In this document: piece by piece, positions 47,058 to 59,505 of the stretch
Position numbering within the stretch: the first letter of the stretch is position 1
Layout of the letters: every line of letters begins with the position of its first letter
Assembly: GCA_941918925.1 (NCBI GenBank)
Contig: OW799233.1
Location: 140,432,223-140,496,222, forward strand
Direction: 5' to 3'
DNA: 64,000 bases
Origin: Phyto melanocephala
Taxonomy: Eukaryota > Arthropoda > Insecta > Diptera > Rhinophoridae
The notes under the pieces: generated by a model
Database searches by the model: none
The model's input: only the letters and a program-made list of their open reading frames with translations
Told to the model about the DNA's origin: nothing
Program-made: the position numbers and the translations under genes

Positions 47058-48637
47058 GTACAATAGATGCGTCCTTTTTTTTTTTGTTACACATTTATTG
47101 TTAACAAAATATTGAAGCTGTGTTATATTTTCTTAAAAAGTTTTCTCATAAGTTGAAGAATTATTGAGAGAACACTTAAAAATTTTAGTTTATATACTTT
47201 TTTTTAAGTATTTAGTCGAAAGAAGTAAACTTTTACATTAATGTTATCCACCTTTTGATCTTATCTGTAATACCTTCATATACTTTTGTCATACACTTAT
47301 TTGATTGAGGAAAATTAGACATGATATTCCTTAAGCTACGAGAAGTGTGTAGCTTAATAAATGAAAGGTTGAAATTTTTGTATTTTTTTTATTTTAAGTA
47401 AAAAACATTTTGCACATGCATATTACAAATAAATTATTATAAACAAAATAATCTATTGAAAAAATAAAATACAATGATCTGCAGCCCTACGTTAAAATTA
47501 TTCATTTTTCGAAATTATCAGTATAGAAAAAAATTTTTAAATATAAAAAAAATTTATTAAATCATAAGTTTATCAATGCTAAGCTGATTGTATTCTACTA
47601 TTACTTACTTCTTTTTCTTTTGTGCCTATCAGCTCGTAGCTGATTGTATTACTTTAAACTCTTAATTTTAATCCATGTCCAGAATTGCAGTGAACCGTTT
47701 TCAATTTGTATATTTACGATTACAAGAAAAAGTTTCTTTTGTATGTGCGCCTGCATGTTGATCTTATAAAAATTTTTAACAAATTAATATTTACCAACAC
47801 AGCGTATGAGTAATAAAAATCGAACCAATATTGAACGTGTTACTCTTGAGTTTTATTTATACACACATAAAATTGCTGGCAATCACAAACAACAACAAAA
47901 TACTCTAGTGCATATGTTGTTGTTGTGCATTCTGCTCTCTAATGTGCACTGAGTTCAAATCATAAAAGTACGTGACAGTATTGTTAAGAAATTTACCCAT
48001 TAAAACTACAAATTCATAGATTTCTGCTTTTGAAAGTAGACGAGGAAGAAGAAAAAAAAATATTGTATTGGACTAAAATATTGTAGAATATTTTTTTAAT
48101 GTTTCTTACAGACCGATTTCTTGTTTTGTACATTGAAAACCTTAAAAGATTTTATGGTGTTTATTTGATGCAAGTTTTTTTTTAATTCGCTTCTTGAGAC
48201 TTTATACCAAGAATCATAAATATTTATGGGTTAGGTTTTTTTAATGAAATAAAATGAAAAAGAATACGAATTTTATATTCGAGCATATCGAATCTGGTAA
48301 TACCCTGTGACCACATTATAATTTAGCCTACATTTCATATTTAAAATCATAAGCCAATTTGCTTTATTAGTTCTAACGCCAACTTTGATTTTAATATTTT
48401 ATAAAGTCAGATGTATTCTGCTAGCCAAGCCCTTTCATCTGATACTCATATTTGTTGAAAACAATTTTTGTTGTTCACTTCTTCATAGTTTACTGTATTC
48501 TACTGGCTAATAATAACCAAACATTAGGACGGTTGTGGGTACATTTTGAATTACTAAATTTGACATACATATACAAATTTATTGTACGCTTTTTGTATTG
48601 GCGTTCATCTTAAATTTAATTTTTTATAGTGCATTAT
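47058..48637. other. A+T-rich stretch, nothing recognised
   Basis: No supported feature. Confidence 0.4.
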
Positions 48638-49353
48638 CTCAGCAAAAACTAGGCAATGACTTGCTCTTACTAAACAACATACTTTTCAATGACTACCACA
48701 TATCGTCTGTGTTACTAAGAAATGTCTTAGTAATGATTTCATTAATACAATTTTGACAGACATGTGGATTTACATACATATGTCTCACAAATTTTAAAAT
48801 CAGATGTAAAAAACATGCCGTGTATTATAGCCTTTAGATGCACACACAATACAATTTCTTATTCCGAAATTTGCTTGAAGCCATTCAAATACATAACTTT
48901 TTATAATTCTCATTTAGTTAAACACGTTAGGGTATAATTAATAATTATTTTGACAACAGCGGCAAAGCATTTTATAAAAAATGGTGACTTATAGATTTTC
49001 AATGATTTTAAAATTTCAAATTAACGTATCGCAGAATAATCTAACCGAATTTTCGTCCTTAGAAGAACCAAACGACTTCTGTAAGTCCATAATAGTAATG
49101 GGTTATTTGGGTTATTTAAGTTATTAAAATCAATATTGTGATGAAAGTAAGTATTTATTTAAGTCCTTATTTATAAGCGACCATAATAAGTACTTCTTAT
49201 ACGAGTCTCTATTTGTAAGCGAGCGTGGTAAGTACTTGCCTTCGATGACATTGCCGTGTTAAAATAATGGGTTTAGATATCAAATTCTAAGTAGTGAAGA
49301 ACTGTTTTCTATTACTCTTAGCTTATTATTTTGTAATGTGCTGTTTTACTGGG
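48638..49353. mobile_element. TIR element with AAGTACTT repeats, copy 2 (inverted)
   Basis: The reverse complement of the element at 33708-34344 over nearly its whole length, starting CTCAGCAAAAACTAGG and ending GTGCTGTTTTACTGGG. It is about 80 bp longer, with an extra segment around 48755-48830. The AAGTACTT array is eroded (AAGTATTTATT; AAGTACTTCTT; AAGTACTTGCC). Confidence 0.6.
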
Positions 49354-50110
49354 ATAGTTTATTCGGATTGTCAATAAATTTTCTATTAATTTCCGTTTGA
49401 AATTTTTAGGGAAAACAGAGAAGCATTTCGCGGTTGTTTTAACGATTTCAGTTAAGTCTTTTTTACTAAACTTTCAGTCGAGCAAAAAAAGAATTTTATT
49501 TTGTTACTTTCTGTGCTGATATTTCATTTAGTTACTAACTTCGTCAGTTCTTTTCAGCAAAAGCTTTTGAGACTGGAGCTTGAATTTTGATGTTTCTACA
49601 TGTAAAAAAATTACGTAGAAGCTTTAAAAACTTTATGTGTTAAAAATACATATTTTTTAAACTTATTCTTGTCTTTAACTTTGCCAGTTAGTAACCACTT
49701 TGTCCAAAACTTTAAAAATAGCCCTCAAGGGGATAGCATATCTACAAATGGTAGCAGACGTGTCCATAAATTAAACTTGGACTAAAGAATTTGTATTTTA
49801 ATGGTATAAATATCAGAAAAAATATAAGCAGCTATGATAATTTGCTCATTTTTAAAAAAGTTATAAAGAGGTTATGCTGGGTTTTAAGAGCGATTCATAT
49901 CCGGTTATTTCCAAAAAATTGATACCACATACAGATTTATTCAACATGAGGGTGCTTCTAAAATTTGACAAATGGATATTGTTTATTTTTTTTGCCCTAG
50001 TTATCAGCTTTCAGAAAATAAAGATCGGAAATATATATTGTAAAAATAACAAACAAAATGACAATGCTATTTATACCTTTTACGCCACAAGTGAAGGGTA
50101 TAATAAAAAC
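49354..50110 (-). mobile_element. Anonymous DNA ending in a worn B-type mini-me tail
   Basis: 49354-49800 is not recognised. From about 49990 the sequence has AGCTTTCAGAAAATAAA, GATCGGAAATATATATTG and ACCTTTTACGCCACAAGTGA with AGGGTATAA, a decayed form of the terminal block of B1. B1 begins directly after it. Confidence 0.45.
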
Positions 50111-50910
50111 AAGTAAGAGCGCTATATTCGGCCGTGCGGAATCTTATATACCCTTCACAACGTGTAGTCATGCAATAACAGTAGTTTGTATCGCCATTCA
50201 TACCAACATATAAAAAACATACATATATAAAAACATCCCATTGTAAAATTATAAATTTACGAATGTATTAAAAAAAAAATTTATAAAATTATTAAAAAAA
50301 ATTAAAAAAAAAAATTAAAAAAAAATAATTAAAATAAAAATAATAAATATAAAACAAAAAAAAAATAAAAAAAAAATTAAAAAAAAAAAATTAAAAAAAA
50401 ATAATTAAAATATATATAATATACATATATAAAACAAAAAAAATAAAAAAAATTTAAAAAAAAGTAAAAAAAAAATTTTTTGGCTCAGCTGGGATTCGAT
50501 GTCACGTTTTCTCTAACCAATATACACGTTTGTATGTATGTATGTTGTTGTTGTAATGTTTTTTTTGTGAAAAAAAAAATCGAGGTAGTCGTGGGCTTTT
50601 GCTCATATCTCAGTTGTTTATGTATCGATGTTTCTGGTTTTCAATATCGTTCTACCTCCAAATATTTCTGATATTTTGATACCACACTCGGGTCCAAGCG
50701 ATGGCGGGGGGCTTCAAAGAGTTGATTTCAACATACACACGGACAGACGGTCAGACGGACAGACTGACAGACTGACAGAGCTTAATCGACTTCCCTATTC
50801 ATAAGCTTTAAGAAAATATATACTTTATGGGGTCGGAAATGAAAATTGTAGAAATTTCACACGGAATGACAAACCTTTATATACCCTTTTTCACTGTGTG
50901 AAGGGTATAA
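50111..50910 (-). mobile_element. Mini-me-like B element (B1), full length
   Basis: Left end AAGTAAGAGCGCTATATTCG with CCGTGCGG, then TATATACCCTTCAC; an A/T-only block (50270-50480); a GGCTCAGCTGGGATTCGATG unit; the GACAGACGG/GACAGACTG tract (50740-50780); a CTTTATGGGGTCGG box; and the terminal hairpin TACCCTTTTTCACTGTGTGA with AGGGTATAA. The order matches B3. It is non-coding; the short frames inside it come from repeat sequence. Confidence 0.75.
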
Positions 50911-51460
50911 TAATACTGAACATATGAAACAAACTTTAAAATATTTATGAAAAGTTACTGGCAACACACAGTGAAACTGTAAAAGCTGTTTTTATTTTAT
51001 AAAGGGTATTCCAATAAGAGGTTCAATTTTAAAAATGTTAAAAAATTTTAAGTGAAATCATAATTAATAATAAAAAAAACAATATCCCGCAAATAACCAC
51101 AACGTCTATGCTTGCTCTTTGTTATCCTTTTCAACGAATTTTATGGCAACACTCCACAGTTGGCATTGTTACCCCTATTTATGTAACACACTGTATTTTT
51201 TGCCATTAAGCTTAAGTAGAAATAAACTTATACCCATACTGATTATTGAGTATTGTTTTATCCTGTATTTAACAACCAGTCAATCGAGTAAGCATGTCTA
51301 GAACGGAAATTGAAAGCAAAAAAGTAACAAATTACAATCTTTTGCAAAAATACAAGAAATCCAATTTAATCACGATTTTTATATAAGTAATAATAAATAA
51401 GAAAAAATAAATAAACAACATATTTAATATATTTTCAAAAGTTAATATTTATTTGTTAGT
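50911..51460. other. Unassigned spacer between B1 and A4
   Basis: Contains AGGGTATTCCAATAAGAGG, which may be a worn transposon end; otherwise unrecognised. Confidence 0.3.
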
Positions 51461-51598
51461 TTTTATACCCGCCACCAAAAAAATGGTGGGGGTATATTCA
51501 TTTTGTCATTCCGTTTGTAACACATCGAAATATCCATTTTAGACCCCATAAAGTATATATATTCTGAATCAGGGTTTGATTTGATGACGATCTAGCTA

Positions 51599-51669
51599 TG
51601 TCCGTCCGTCTGTCCGTCTGTCCGTCTGTCCGTCTGTCCGTCTGTCCGTCTGTCCGTCTGTCCGTCTGT
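51599..51669 (+). repeat. Expanded GTCTGTCC microsatellite
   Basis: About eight GTCTGTCC/GTCCGTCC units in a row, about twice or more the length of the same tract in the other A copies in this window. Confidence 0.9.
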
Positions 51670-52124
51670 TGAAAGCACGATAGAGGTCGCACCGAAAAAG
51701 CTAGGAGGCTCAAATTTTGCCAGAATCTTTCTTATAGACAAGGTTTGTTTGGTATTGAAAATGGGCTATATCGGAATATTAGGAAGTGAGTTATAGCTCG
51801 GAACGCAAGAGTAGGTCGAAAAAACCGTGTCCTACGAACATCGAATAAAATGGTATTGTGTCCAAACGAATTAACGTAGAGTCATGAAACTTCGAATATA
51901 TATTTCTCGAGTCAAAACAATATTTCTCACCAAAAATTACCTAAATCTGATCATTAGGAAAGGAGTTATCGATCAAAATGTACGAAAATTTATACCGCAC
52001 AGTGTATTTTTCGGTATATTTAAAAACAAAAACGTCATAAAAGCAACAAAATTGGATGTACGACTCTGAAATTTTGCACACTTTGCTTTTTGGTGAGAGG
52101 CTTTTTTCTAACGGACAATCAATG

Positions 52125-53160
52125 TGCCACGCCCACTTTTACGCCCACCTCCCATATAACGTTTTACCTAAAATTCATATAATTTCTCTATTAATAAAGA
52201 TTTGGAATAATACAGGGCTATATTGAAACATCTAAAATGTACTCATTCGCAAAAAAAACTTTGACACGCCTACTATAACGCCCACTTTTCACGTTATATA
52301 CCGTTAATGAAATTTAAAAGCTCATAAAACCGCCGAAATTAGAGGTATGATGATCAAATTTGCTACGTATATCCCCCTAGGCAATGTCATTATTGTGCCA
52401 AAAAATTAAGATGCCACGCCCACTTTTACGCCCACCTCCCATATAACGTTTTACCTAAAATTCTTATAATTTCTCTATTAAAAAAGATTTTGGAATAATA
52501 AAAGGCTATATTGAAACATCTAAAATGTACTCATTCGCAAAAATAACTTTGACACGCCTACTATAACGCCCACTTTTCACGTTATCTACCGTTAATGAAA
52601 TTTCAAAGCTCATAAAACCGCCAAAATGTGATGTATGACGATCAAATTTGCTACGTATATCCCCCTAAGCAGTGTCATTATTGTAAAAAAAAATTAAGGT
52701 GCCACGCCCACTTTTACGCCCACCTCCCATATAACGCTTTACCTAAAATTCATATAATTTCTCTATTAATAAAGATTTTGGAATAATACAGGGCTATATT
52801 GAAACATCTAAAATGTACTCATGCGTAAAAATAACTTTGACATGCCTACTATAACGCCCACTTTTCACGTTATCTACCGTTAATGAAATGTTAAAGCTCA
52901 TAAAACCGACAAAATTAGAGGTATGATGAGGAAATTTACTACATATATCCTTCTAGTCAATGTAGTTGTTGTGCCAAAAAGTTTAGGTGACACGCCCACT
53001 ATAACGCCTACATCCCATATAACGGGTTTTCTTAAATTCATGTAATTTCTCTATTGACAAAGTTTTTGGGAAAATAAAGAACTATATTGAAATATCTAAG
53101 TTGTATTTATTAGCAGAAACTTTATTGACACGCCTACTTTAACGCCAACTTTCATTGAAA
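52125..53160 (+). repeat. 288-bp tandem array inside A4
   Basis: TGCCACGCCCACTTTTACGC starts at 52125, 52412 and 52700, and a diverged TGACACGCCCAC at 52988. This gives 3.5 units of 287-288 bp. Each unit also has the CCTCCCATATAACG and CGCCTACTATAACGCCCACT segments. Confidence 0.85.
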
Positions 53161-53214
53161 GACTACATTTACAAAAGCATTTCAGTAGCATATCGCAGTA
53201 ATAAAGGGTGGTTA

Positions 53215-53816
53215 AATTTTATGTTGAATTTAAATAAAACACAAATTATTTAGGACATTATTGTTATTTCTTTTTGTAATGATAATATTTGAACGGTTAA
53301 ATTATGTATTTAACAAAATATCGGCCAAATGAACCCCCCCCCCCATCCTTGGCGCCACTCCACTATCTGATGGTCCAAATTTTCAATGACAATGTTGATG
53401 CTCAATTGTTGGGCACGATGATGAGTCGAGGTTGACTGCTGTTTTGCCACACTATCGCAAAAAACAGCAATGGTTCCCATTCAACGAACTAAGAAGGCAT
53501 TCACAGATTTTCTAACATTTTATACAGACCTGTTTTGCAGAAATTTAAAAATTTTTTTAAATTTTCCCGATTGTGGATGAATTTGAATGATTATGTTGAT
53601 CAAAAGAATTACGAAGTGCACAAAATGCATTTTGATTTGAATGCCCATTTTCATAAAAAACCTAAATAACTTTAAAGCGTTGCTCATTTGCGTATCTTTC
53701 CACGGATCAAATTGAGTAAGTTTGAGATTGAGAAATGTAAAATGAAATGCAGAAAACTAATTTAAAGACTAGCTGTAGTTCACCTTCAACATGGGCCCTT
53801 AAAATTTAACCACCCT
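53215..53816 (-). mobile_element. Defective DD41D mariner carried by A4
   Basis: Its TIRs are AGGGTGGTTAAATTTT (53215) and GGGCCCTTAAAATTTAACCA...CCCT (53816). On the minus strand, decayed frames contain the helix-turn-helix region of rosa-type transposases, most clearly in the sister copy at 62736: NAFCALRDSFGQHNRSNSST, and here STSTHHRAQQLS. The whole catalytic domain is gone. It sits at the same position as in A7 and A8. Confidence 0.65.
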
Positions 53817-53962
53817 CTACAAAGAAAGTGATACATATTTTATTATAAAAAGATTATTCCATAATGAGTAACAAAATAATAAATATTGTGCTTTAAATGT
53901 ACACAAAATTGGTGGTGGGTATAAAAGATTCGGCACAGCCGAATATAGTGCTCTTACTTGTT

Positions 53963-54397
53963 AAAATGTTAAAGTGGTCTTCACTCTAAAATATATGAAA
54001 TTGGTATCAGTGTATATTAATACAGAAAATACTACGAACGCAAATAAGGTCTGTAAGCTCATAGACAAACCCACCTGTGCGAGTTAATTTAAATAATCAT
54101 ATCAAAATGTATAGATATAAATGATTTCGAAAATGAATATCAAGGAAATGTATATTCATAGGGCATATGTATGCATCACGGCAACAAACACAACAACTAA
54201 AAAGACATATATTCTGTTTTTGCATATATGTCTGCATGTCACAGAAAAATAATGTTTTATTTTTCTTTAATTTTAATCATTTTTTTAAAACATCAAAATA
54301 AAAGCCTTTACTTCTCGATTTCGTATTTCTTAAATGTAATTTTTTAAATAAACCAATTGCAGTTGCGAATTTGTTATTGCAGATTTAATACAAAAAA
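53963..54397. other. A+T-rich spacer
   Basis: Nothing recognised between A4 and A7. Confidence 0.4.
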
Positions 54398-54543
54398 AGT
54401 AAGAGCACTATATTCGGCTGTCCCGAATCTTTTATACCCACCACCAATTTTGTGTATATTTAAAGCACAATATTTATTATTTTGTTAATTGCTATAAATA
54501 GAATAATCTCTTTATAATAAAATATGTATCACTTTCTTTGTAG

Positions 54544-54985
54544 AGGGTGGTTAATTTTTAAGGGCCCCTGTTGAAGGTGAACCACACATAAACAACAAGT
54601 TTTTTCTTGCATTTCATTTGACATTTTTCAATCTCAGACTTACTTAATTTGAACAGTGGAAAGACACGCAAATGAGCAACGCGTTAAAGTTATACAAGTT
54701 TTTTTTATGAAAATGGGCGTTTAAATCAAAATGCATTTTATGCACTTCGTGATTCTTTTGGTCAACATAATCGTTCAAATTCATCCACAATTGGGACAAT
54801 TTTAAAAAATATTTAAATTTCTGAAAACAGGTCTGTATAAAATGTTAGAACATCTGTGAATGCCTTCTTGGTTCGTTGAATGGGGACCATTGCTGTTTTT
54901 TGCGATAGTCTGAAATGATAATAATTTCTTAAATAATTTGTGTTTTATTTAAAATCAACATCGGCCCTTAAAATTTAAGCAGCCT
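54544..54985 (+). mobile_element. Defective DD41D mariner carried by A7
   Basis: TIRs AGGGTGGTTAATTTTTAAGG (54544) and CGGCCCTTAAAATTTAAGCA (ending about 54985). Homologous to the copies in A4 and A8, in the orientation expected for A7, with an internal deletion of about 160 bp. Confidence 0.65.
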
Positions 54986-55007
54986 TAATAACTTCGATAT
55001 GATAGAA

Positions 55008-56638
55008 CAAGTAAGAGCACTATATTCGGCTGTGCCGAATCTTTTATATCCACCACCAATTTTGTGTACATTTAAAGCACAATATTAATTATTTTGTTAA
55101 TTGCTATAAATAGAATAATCTCTTTATAATATAATATGTATCACTTTCTTTGTAGAGGGTGGTTAAATTTTAAGGGCCACAGGGTGATTTAAAATATACA
55201 TTCTCTGCATTTTTCTAAAACGGGAAATTTATTAGTAAGATTTTGATTTTTAAACTTCTATAACATTTTGCTTTTAAAAGATTTTCAAACGAAATAAGTT
55301 TTGTATAATTTTAAAATTTGTTAGCCATTAGTACATGAAAATAAATTGTTTATAATGTTAAGAGATAATTTTTTTTTACTTAAGTCAAAATTTTCCTAAA
55401 TTCCCATTTTTAATAGAGCATAACTTCAGGAGAACATAAGCATAAGTTGTTAGCATGCCATCTAGTAGTTGCTAGTAGAGTCATCTATCTTATCATCTTT
55501 ATCTTATATTTAGCTACAGTACAATAAATGTCGCAGTGTAAGATGAATAAATGCTAATATATATGACTAATATATTTTTATAAAAATTTAAGGAAAAAAA
55601 TGTGCGTGGCACATCTATTTTCCGTTATAACGAAGACTTTGACCAAAAAGCCAGAATCGTACATATAGTTTTGTCAGTTTTATTACGTTTTAAATTTGAA
55701 ATATACACTGTGCGGTATAAATTTTCGTACATTTTTATCTATAACTCTTTTCCTAATTCATAGATTTAAGCGATTTTCAGGGAAAAATATTCTTTTGACT
55801 CGATAAATATTCATGACTACGTTTTTGTGTCTGGACACAATTGAAAAGTGAAAGTGGGCGTTATAGTAGGCGTGTTAAAGTTGTTTTGCTAATGAGTACA
55901 ACTTAGGTGTTTCAATATAGTCCTTTATTATTCCAAAATCTTTATTAATAGAGAAATTATATGAATTTTAGTTAAAACGTTATATGGGAGGTGGGCGTAA
56001 AAGTGGGCGTGGCAAATTGATTTGCCGTTACAAGAAAGCGTGTCACCAAAGAGCAAAGTGTGCAAAATTTCAGGGTCGTACATCCAATTTTGTTGCTTTT
56101 ATGACGTTTTAGTTTTTAAATATACCGAAAAATACACTGTGCGGTATAAATTTTCGTACATTTTGATCGATACCTCCTTTCTTAATGAATAGATTTAGAC
56201 AATTTTAAAAGAAAATTATTGTCTTTACCCAGGAAATCTATATTCGAAGTTTCATGAGTCTACGTTAAGGCGTTTGGACACAATTCCATTTTATTCGATG
56301 TTCGAAGGACACGGTTTTTTCGACCTACTTTTGTTTTTCGAGCTATAACTCTCTTCCTAATATTCCGATTTAGCTCATTTTCAATACCAAACAAACCTTG
56401 TCTATAAGAAAGATTCTGGCAAAATTTGAGTCCCCTAGCTTTTTCGGTGCGACCTCTATCGTGCTTTCAACAGACGGACAGACGGACAGAGGGACGGACA
56501 TAGCTAGATCGTCATAAAATCAAACCCCGATTCAGAATATATATACTTAATGGGGTCTAAAATGGATATTTCGATGTGTTACAAACGGAATGACAAAATG
56601 AATATACCCCCACCATTTTTTTGGTGGCGGGTATAAAA
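55008..56638 (-). mobile_element. Mini-me-like A element (A6), inserted in A7
   Basis: CAAGTAAGAGCACTATATTC end at the left; a leftover mariner TIR (55156-55178) directly followed by a ~425-bp module that begins CAGGGTGATTTAAAATATAC (55180-55605); GTGGGCG/GTAGGCG units; the GACGGACAGACGG tract; and the hairpin ending TTTGGTGGCGGGTATAAAAA at 56638. Both termini are intact. Confidence 0.8.
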
Positions 56639-57697
56639 ATGTTTTCGTAAATTTAGTCTTTTAGTGAAAGTGGGCGTTAAAATAGGGGTGTCAATAAAGT
56701 TCATGCTAATAAATACAACTTAGATATTTCAATATAGTCCTTTATTTTCCCAAAAACTTTGTTAATAGAGTAATTACATGAATTTAAGATAAACCGTTAT
56801 ATGGAAGGTAGGCGTTAAAGTGGGCGTGTCACTTAAACTTTTTGTCACAACAATTAGATTTATTAGAAGAATATATGTAGCAAATTTCATCATCATACCT
56901 AATTTTGGCGGTTTTATGAGCTTTTAAATTTCATTAGCGGTAGATAACGTGAAAAGTGGGCGTTATAGTAGGCGTTATAGTAGGTGTTTCAATATAGCCC
57001 TTTATTATTCCAAAATCTTTATTAATACAGAAATTATATGAATCTTAGGTAATACGTTATATGGAAGGTAAGCGTAAAAATTGGCGTGGCACTTTGATTT
57101 TCCGTTACAGAAAAGCCTTTAACCAAAAGCAAAGTGTGCAAAATTTCAGAATCGTACATCCAATTTTGTTGCTTTTATGACGTTTTTTTTTATATATACT
57201 GAAAAATACACTGCGCGGTATAAATTTTCGTACATTTTTATCTATAACTCCTTTCCTAATGCATATATGTAAGCAATTTTTGTGGAGAGATATTTGTTTG
57301 ACTCGAGAAATATATATTCGAAGTTTCATGACTGTACGTTAATGCGTTTGGACACAATTCCATTTTATTCGATGTTCGAAGTACACGGGTTTTTTGACCT
57401 ACTCTTGCATTACGAGCTATAACTCCCTTCCTAATATTCCGATTTAGCCCACTTTCAATACCATACAAACCTTGTCTATAAGAAAGATTCTGGCCTAGCT
57501 TTTTTGGTGCGACCTCTATCGTGCTTTCAACAGACGGACATACGGACAGACGGATGGACATAGCTAGATCGTCATAAGATCAAACCCTGATTTAGAATAT
57601 ATATACCTTTATGGGGTCTAAACTGGATATTTCGATGTGTTACAAACGGAATAACAAAATGAATATAGCCCCACCATTTTCTTGGTGGCGGGTATAA

Positions 57698-58499
57698 AAA
57701 AAAACAAGTTTGACAGATGCAGACAAATTATTTAAAAAAAATTTGCACAATCTATAAATTTTATATAAAAACAAAACAGTCAGCAAATTGGAGTACCTTA
57801 TTTATTCTCCAAGTGTTATTTAGAAGGATTGTTAATTTTTTAAACTCCATAATGACTATTGAGCCATTTTGTAATTTTAGTATTCAAAATACAACCCATA
57901 AAAAAACTTTTAGGAATTCAACCGATTTTCAAATGAAAACCTTTCGATCGATTAAAAAATCACACTTCAGATAGAATAACTATAAATTTACAAAATTATA
58001 TTAAACCTAGAACTTAATATTTTGAAAATATAAATTTCCAAATATTAACTAATTGCTCCTCCGCATGACTTTGCCACTTTATTAGTAAAAGGTAATTGTC
58101 ATACGTTATCCCTTAAATCTTCCTTTTCAAGAAGTGATTTATATCTGCTAACACTCAAAGCCAGTTCGATTGCTTTTTGTCACAATCTTCATCTATTTTG
58201 CACAGAAAACTCACCTCAATTTTTATGTTTTGTTTTTCATTCAGTTTCTTTTTATTATATTTTGTCTTTTTTTACTTTGTGGAACTGTTGCATATGCTAC
58301 TTGTTCCAAATGATTTATTTACAATGATATTTCATACAATGCACGTTAAGGTAATAAAAATATAATGTGATTATTTTGTCTGAATAAAAAGTAAATCTAA
58401 AGGGGCATTTTCTATGCAATTTTAAAATAAAAAAATAAATAAACAATAATTTTATATATAAAAAAAATTTATTTAACTCAAACCCATATTAACGTAATT
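57698..58499. other. A+T-rich stretch, nothing recognised
   Basis: The 85-codon frame at 57717 has no recognisable domain. Confidence 0.4.
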
Positions 58500-58985
58500 A
58501 TGTAAGAGAGCTATATTTGGATGTGCCGAATCCTTGGTGCCCTCTTTACAGTTTTACCATTATGTAATGGACATAACTGGCAACCAAATTGCACCATTTG
58601 GTGTGAACAAAACTTATTGAAAAATCGATAACTTCAACTTTTATCTGAAATATATATAATCTTGTCAGTAAATAACCTATTGAACCAAATTTCTTGAAAA
58701 TATTGCTTAAGGTACATATTTTATATATGCGTTACAAACATTGCAGGAAGATTCATAGGAGCTGTAAAATCCGACTTTGTTTGGGCGAGAAACAGAGGCT
58801 ATTGGGTTCTCTCACTCATTCAACAGCAAAATTTTCGAAAGCATATCTGATAAATTGTCACCATAAAAGAGTCTGAAGTATACATGGGTCTTCAAAAACT
58901 TGATTTCTTCATACATACGGACAGACAGACTCAGCTAAATCAATTCCTCTATCTATGAGGACTCAGAAAACATATGCAGGCTGTC
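58500..58985 (-). mobile_element. Worn B-type mini-me element
   Basis: TGTAAGAGAGCTATATTTGG with TGTGCCGAATC at the left, then diverged interior, a TACGGACAGACAGACTCAGC tract (about 58915-58935) and a CTCAGAAAACATATG box. It breaks off near 58985 without the final hairpin. Confidence 0.5.
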
Positions 58986-59091
58986 CGCCGGGAAGGTATA
59001 CTACTTTGGATTGCAGCCATTTTAATAAACATTATCTAGTTTTAACATTTCATATTAGGCAGTCGTGAAGTAGAGACGTGGCAAATTTATT

Positions 59092-59505
59092 ATGGAAAAG
59101 TATTCGGTAAACCAACGTGTTTTAATCATTAAAATAATTTATATAATCAATCATCAATTACTGTGACGATGAGCAATTTACGTAAAATTTTTGGGAAAAA
59201 CAACGTGCCAACAAGACGCACTACTTATCGTGTAGTAAATCATTTCGTAGAAAGAGGGACTGTAGCTGATAGGCCCAAGCATGGACCACAACGTACTGTG
59301 AAAACATGGATGAAAACTGCTGTTCAAGAAAGTATTCAAAACAATCCACACAATGACAGTAAATAAGGCAAATTGGGTTTTAAGTTTTATAAAGTGTTGC
59401 GCTAAGGAACTAAATGATCCTTATGCAAAAAAATGCATTCACGTAATTGGTATGACGTTTACTGGAATATGGATCAGTTATTTGGGATGCCCAATATGCA
59501 GCGTA
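59092..59505 (+). pseudogene. DD41D-type mariner transposase, N-terminal half
   Basis: The ATG at 59092 opens MEKYSVNQRVLIIKIIY, and after a one-base frameshift the reading continues SITVTMSNLRKIFGKNNVPT, with RTTYRVVNHFVERGTVADRP and then a GPQRTVKTW-like linker and AVQESIQNNPHNDS. This is the paired helix-turn-helix DNA-binding half of a rosa-type transposase (compare SxTxxxRxFxxxxxRNNxPxxxTI and VxHFxExGxVxDxP). A stop at 59364-59366 ends the frame, and a shifted GFKFYKVLR piece follows. The catalytic half is absent, the opposite of the copy at 790-1491. Confidence 0.7.

Larger units (their letters stand above)
51461..53962 (+). mobile_element. Mini-me-like A element (A4), full length
   Basis: Runs from the hairpin TATACCCGCCACC...GGTGGGGGTATA through TTTGTCATTCCG, AGACCCCATAAAG, (TA)n, the TAGCTATG core and an expanded GTCY array to a 288-bp tandem array (52125-53160). 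A DD41D-derived MITE follows (53215-53816), and then the terminus GGCACAGCCGAATATAGTGC. TTGTTA occurs next to both ends (about 51452-51457 and 53959-53964), a possible target duplication. Open frames of about 60 codons recur at the same place in A copies (51884 here) and are by-products, not genes. Confidence 0.8.
54398..57697 (-). mobile_element. Mini-me-like A element (A7), split by A6
   Basis: Left part 54398-55007: AAGAGCACTATATTCGGCTG terminus, ACCCACCACC tract, DD41D-derived MITE, then CTTAATAACTTCGATATG. Right part 56639-57697: GTTTTCGTAAATTTAGTC, GGCGTTATAGTAGGCG units, the GTCY tract on the minus strand, and the hairpin CCACCATTTTCTTGGTGGCG with GGTATA. The sequence across the break matches the continuous sequence of A8 (ACTTCGGTATGCTAGTAAAA...GTTTTCGTAAATTTAG on the minus strand near 62690-62735), which shows that A6 inserted into A7. 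Confidence 0.8.

Noticed and set aside
50270..50480. Possible origin or matrix-attachment block of pure A/T
   Set aside because: It is the standard A/T block of B-type mini-me elements, also present in B3.
51498..51713. Frame encoding DRRTDGQT repeats
   Set aside because: Translation of the GTCY microsatellite.
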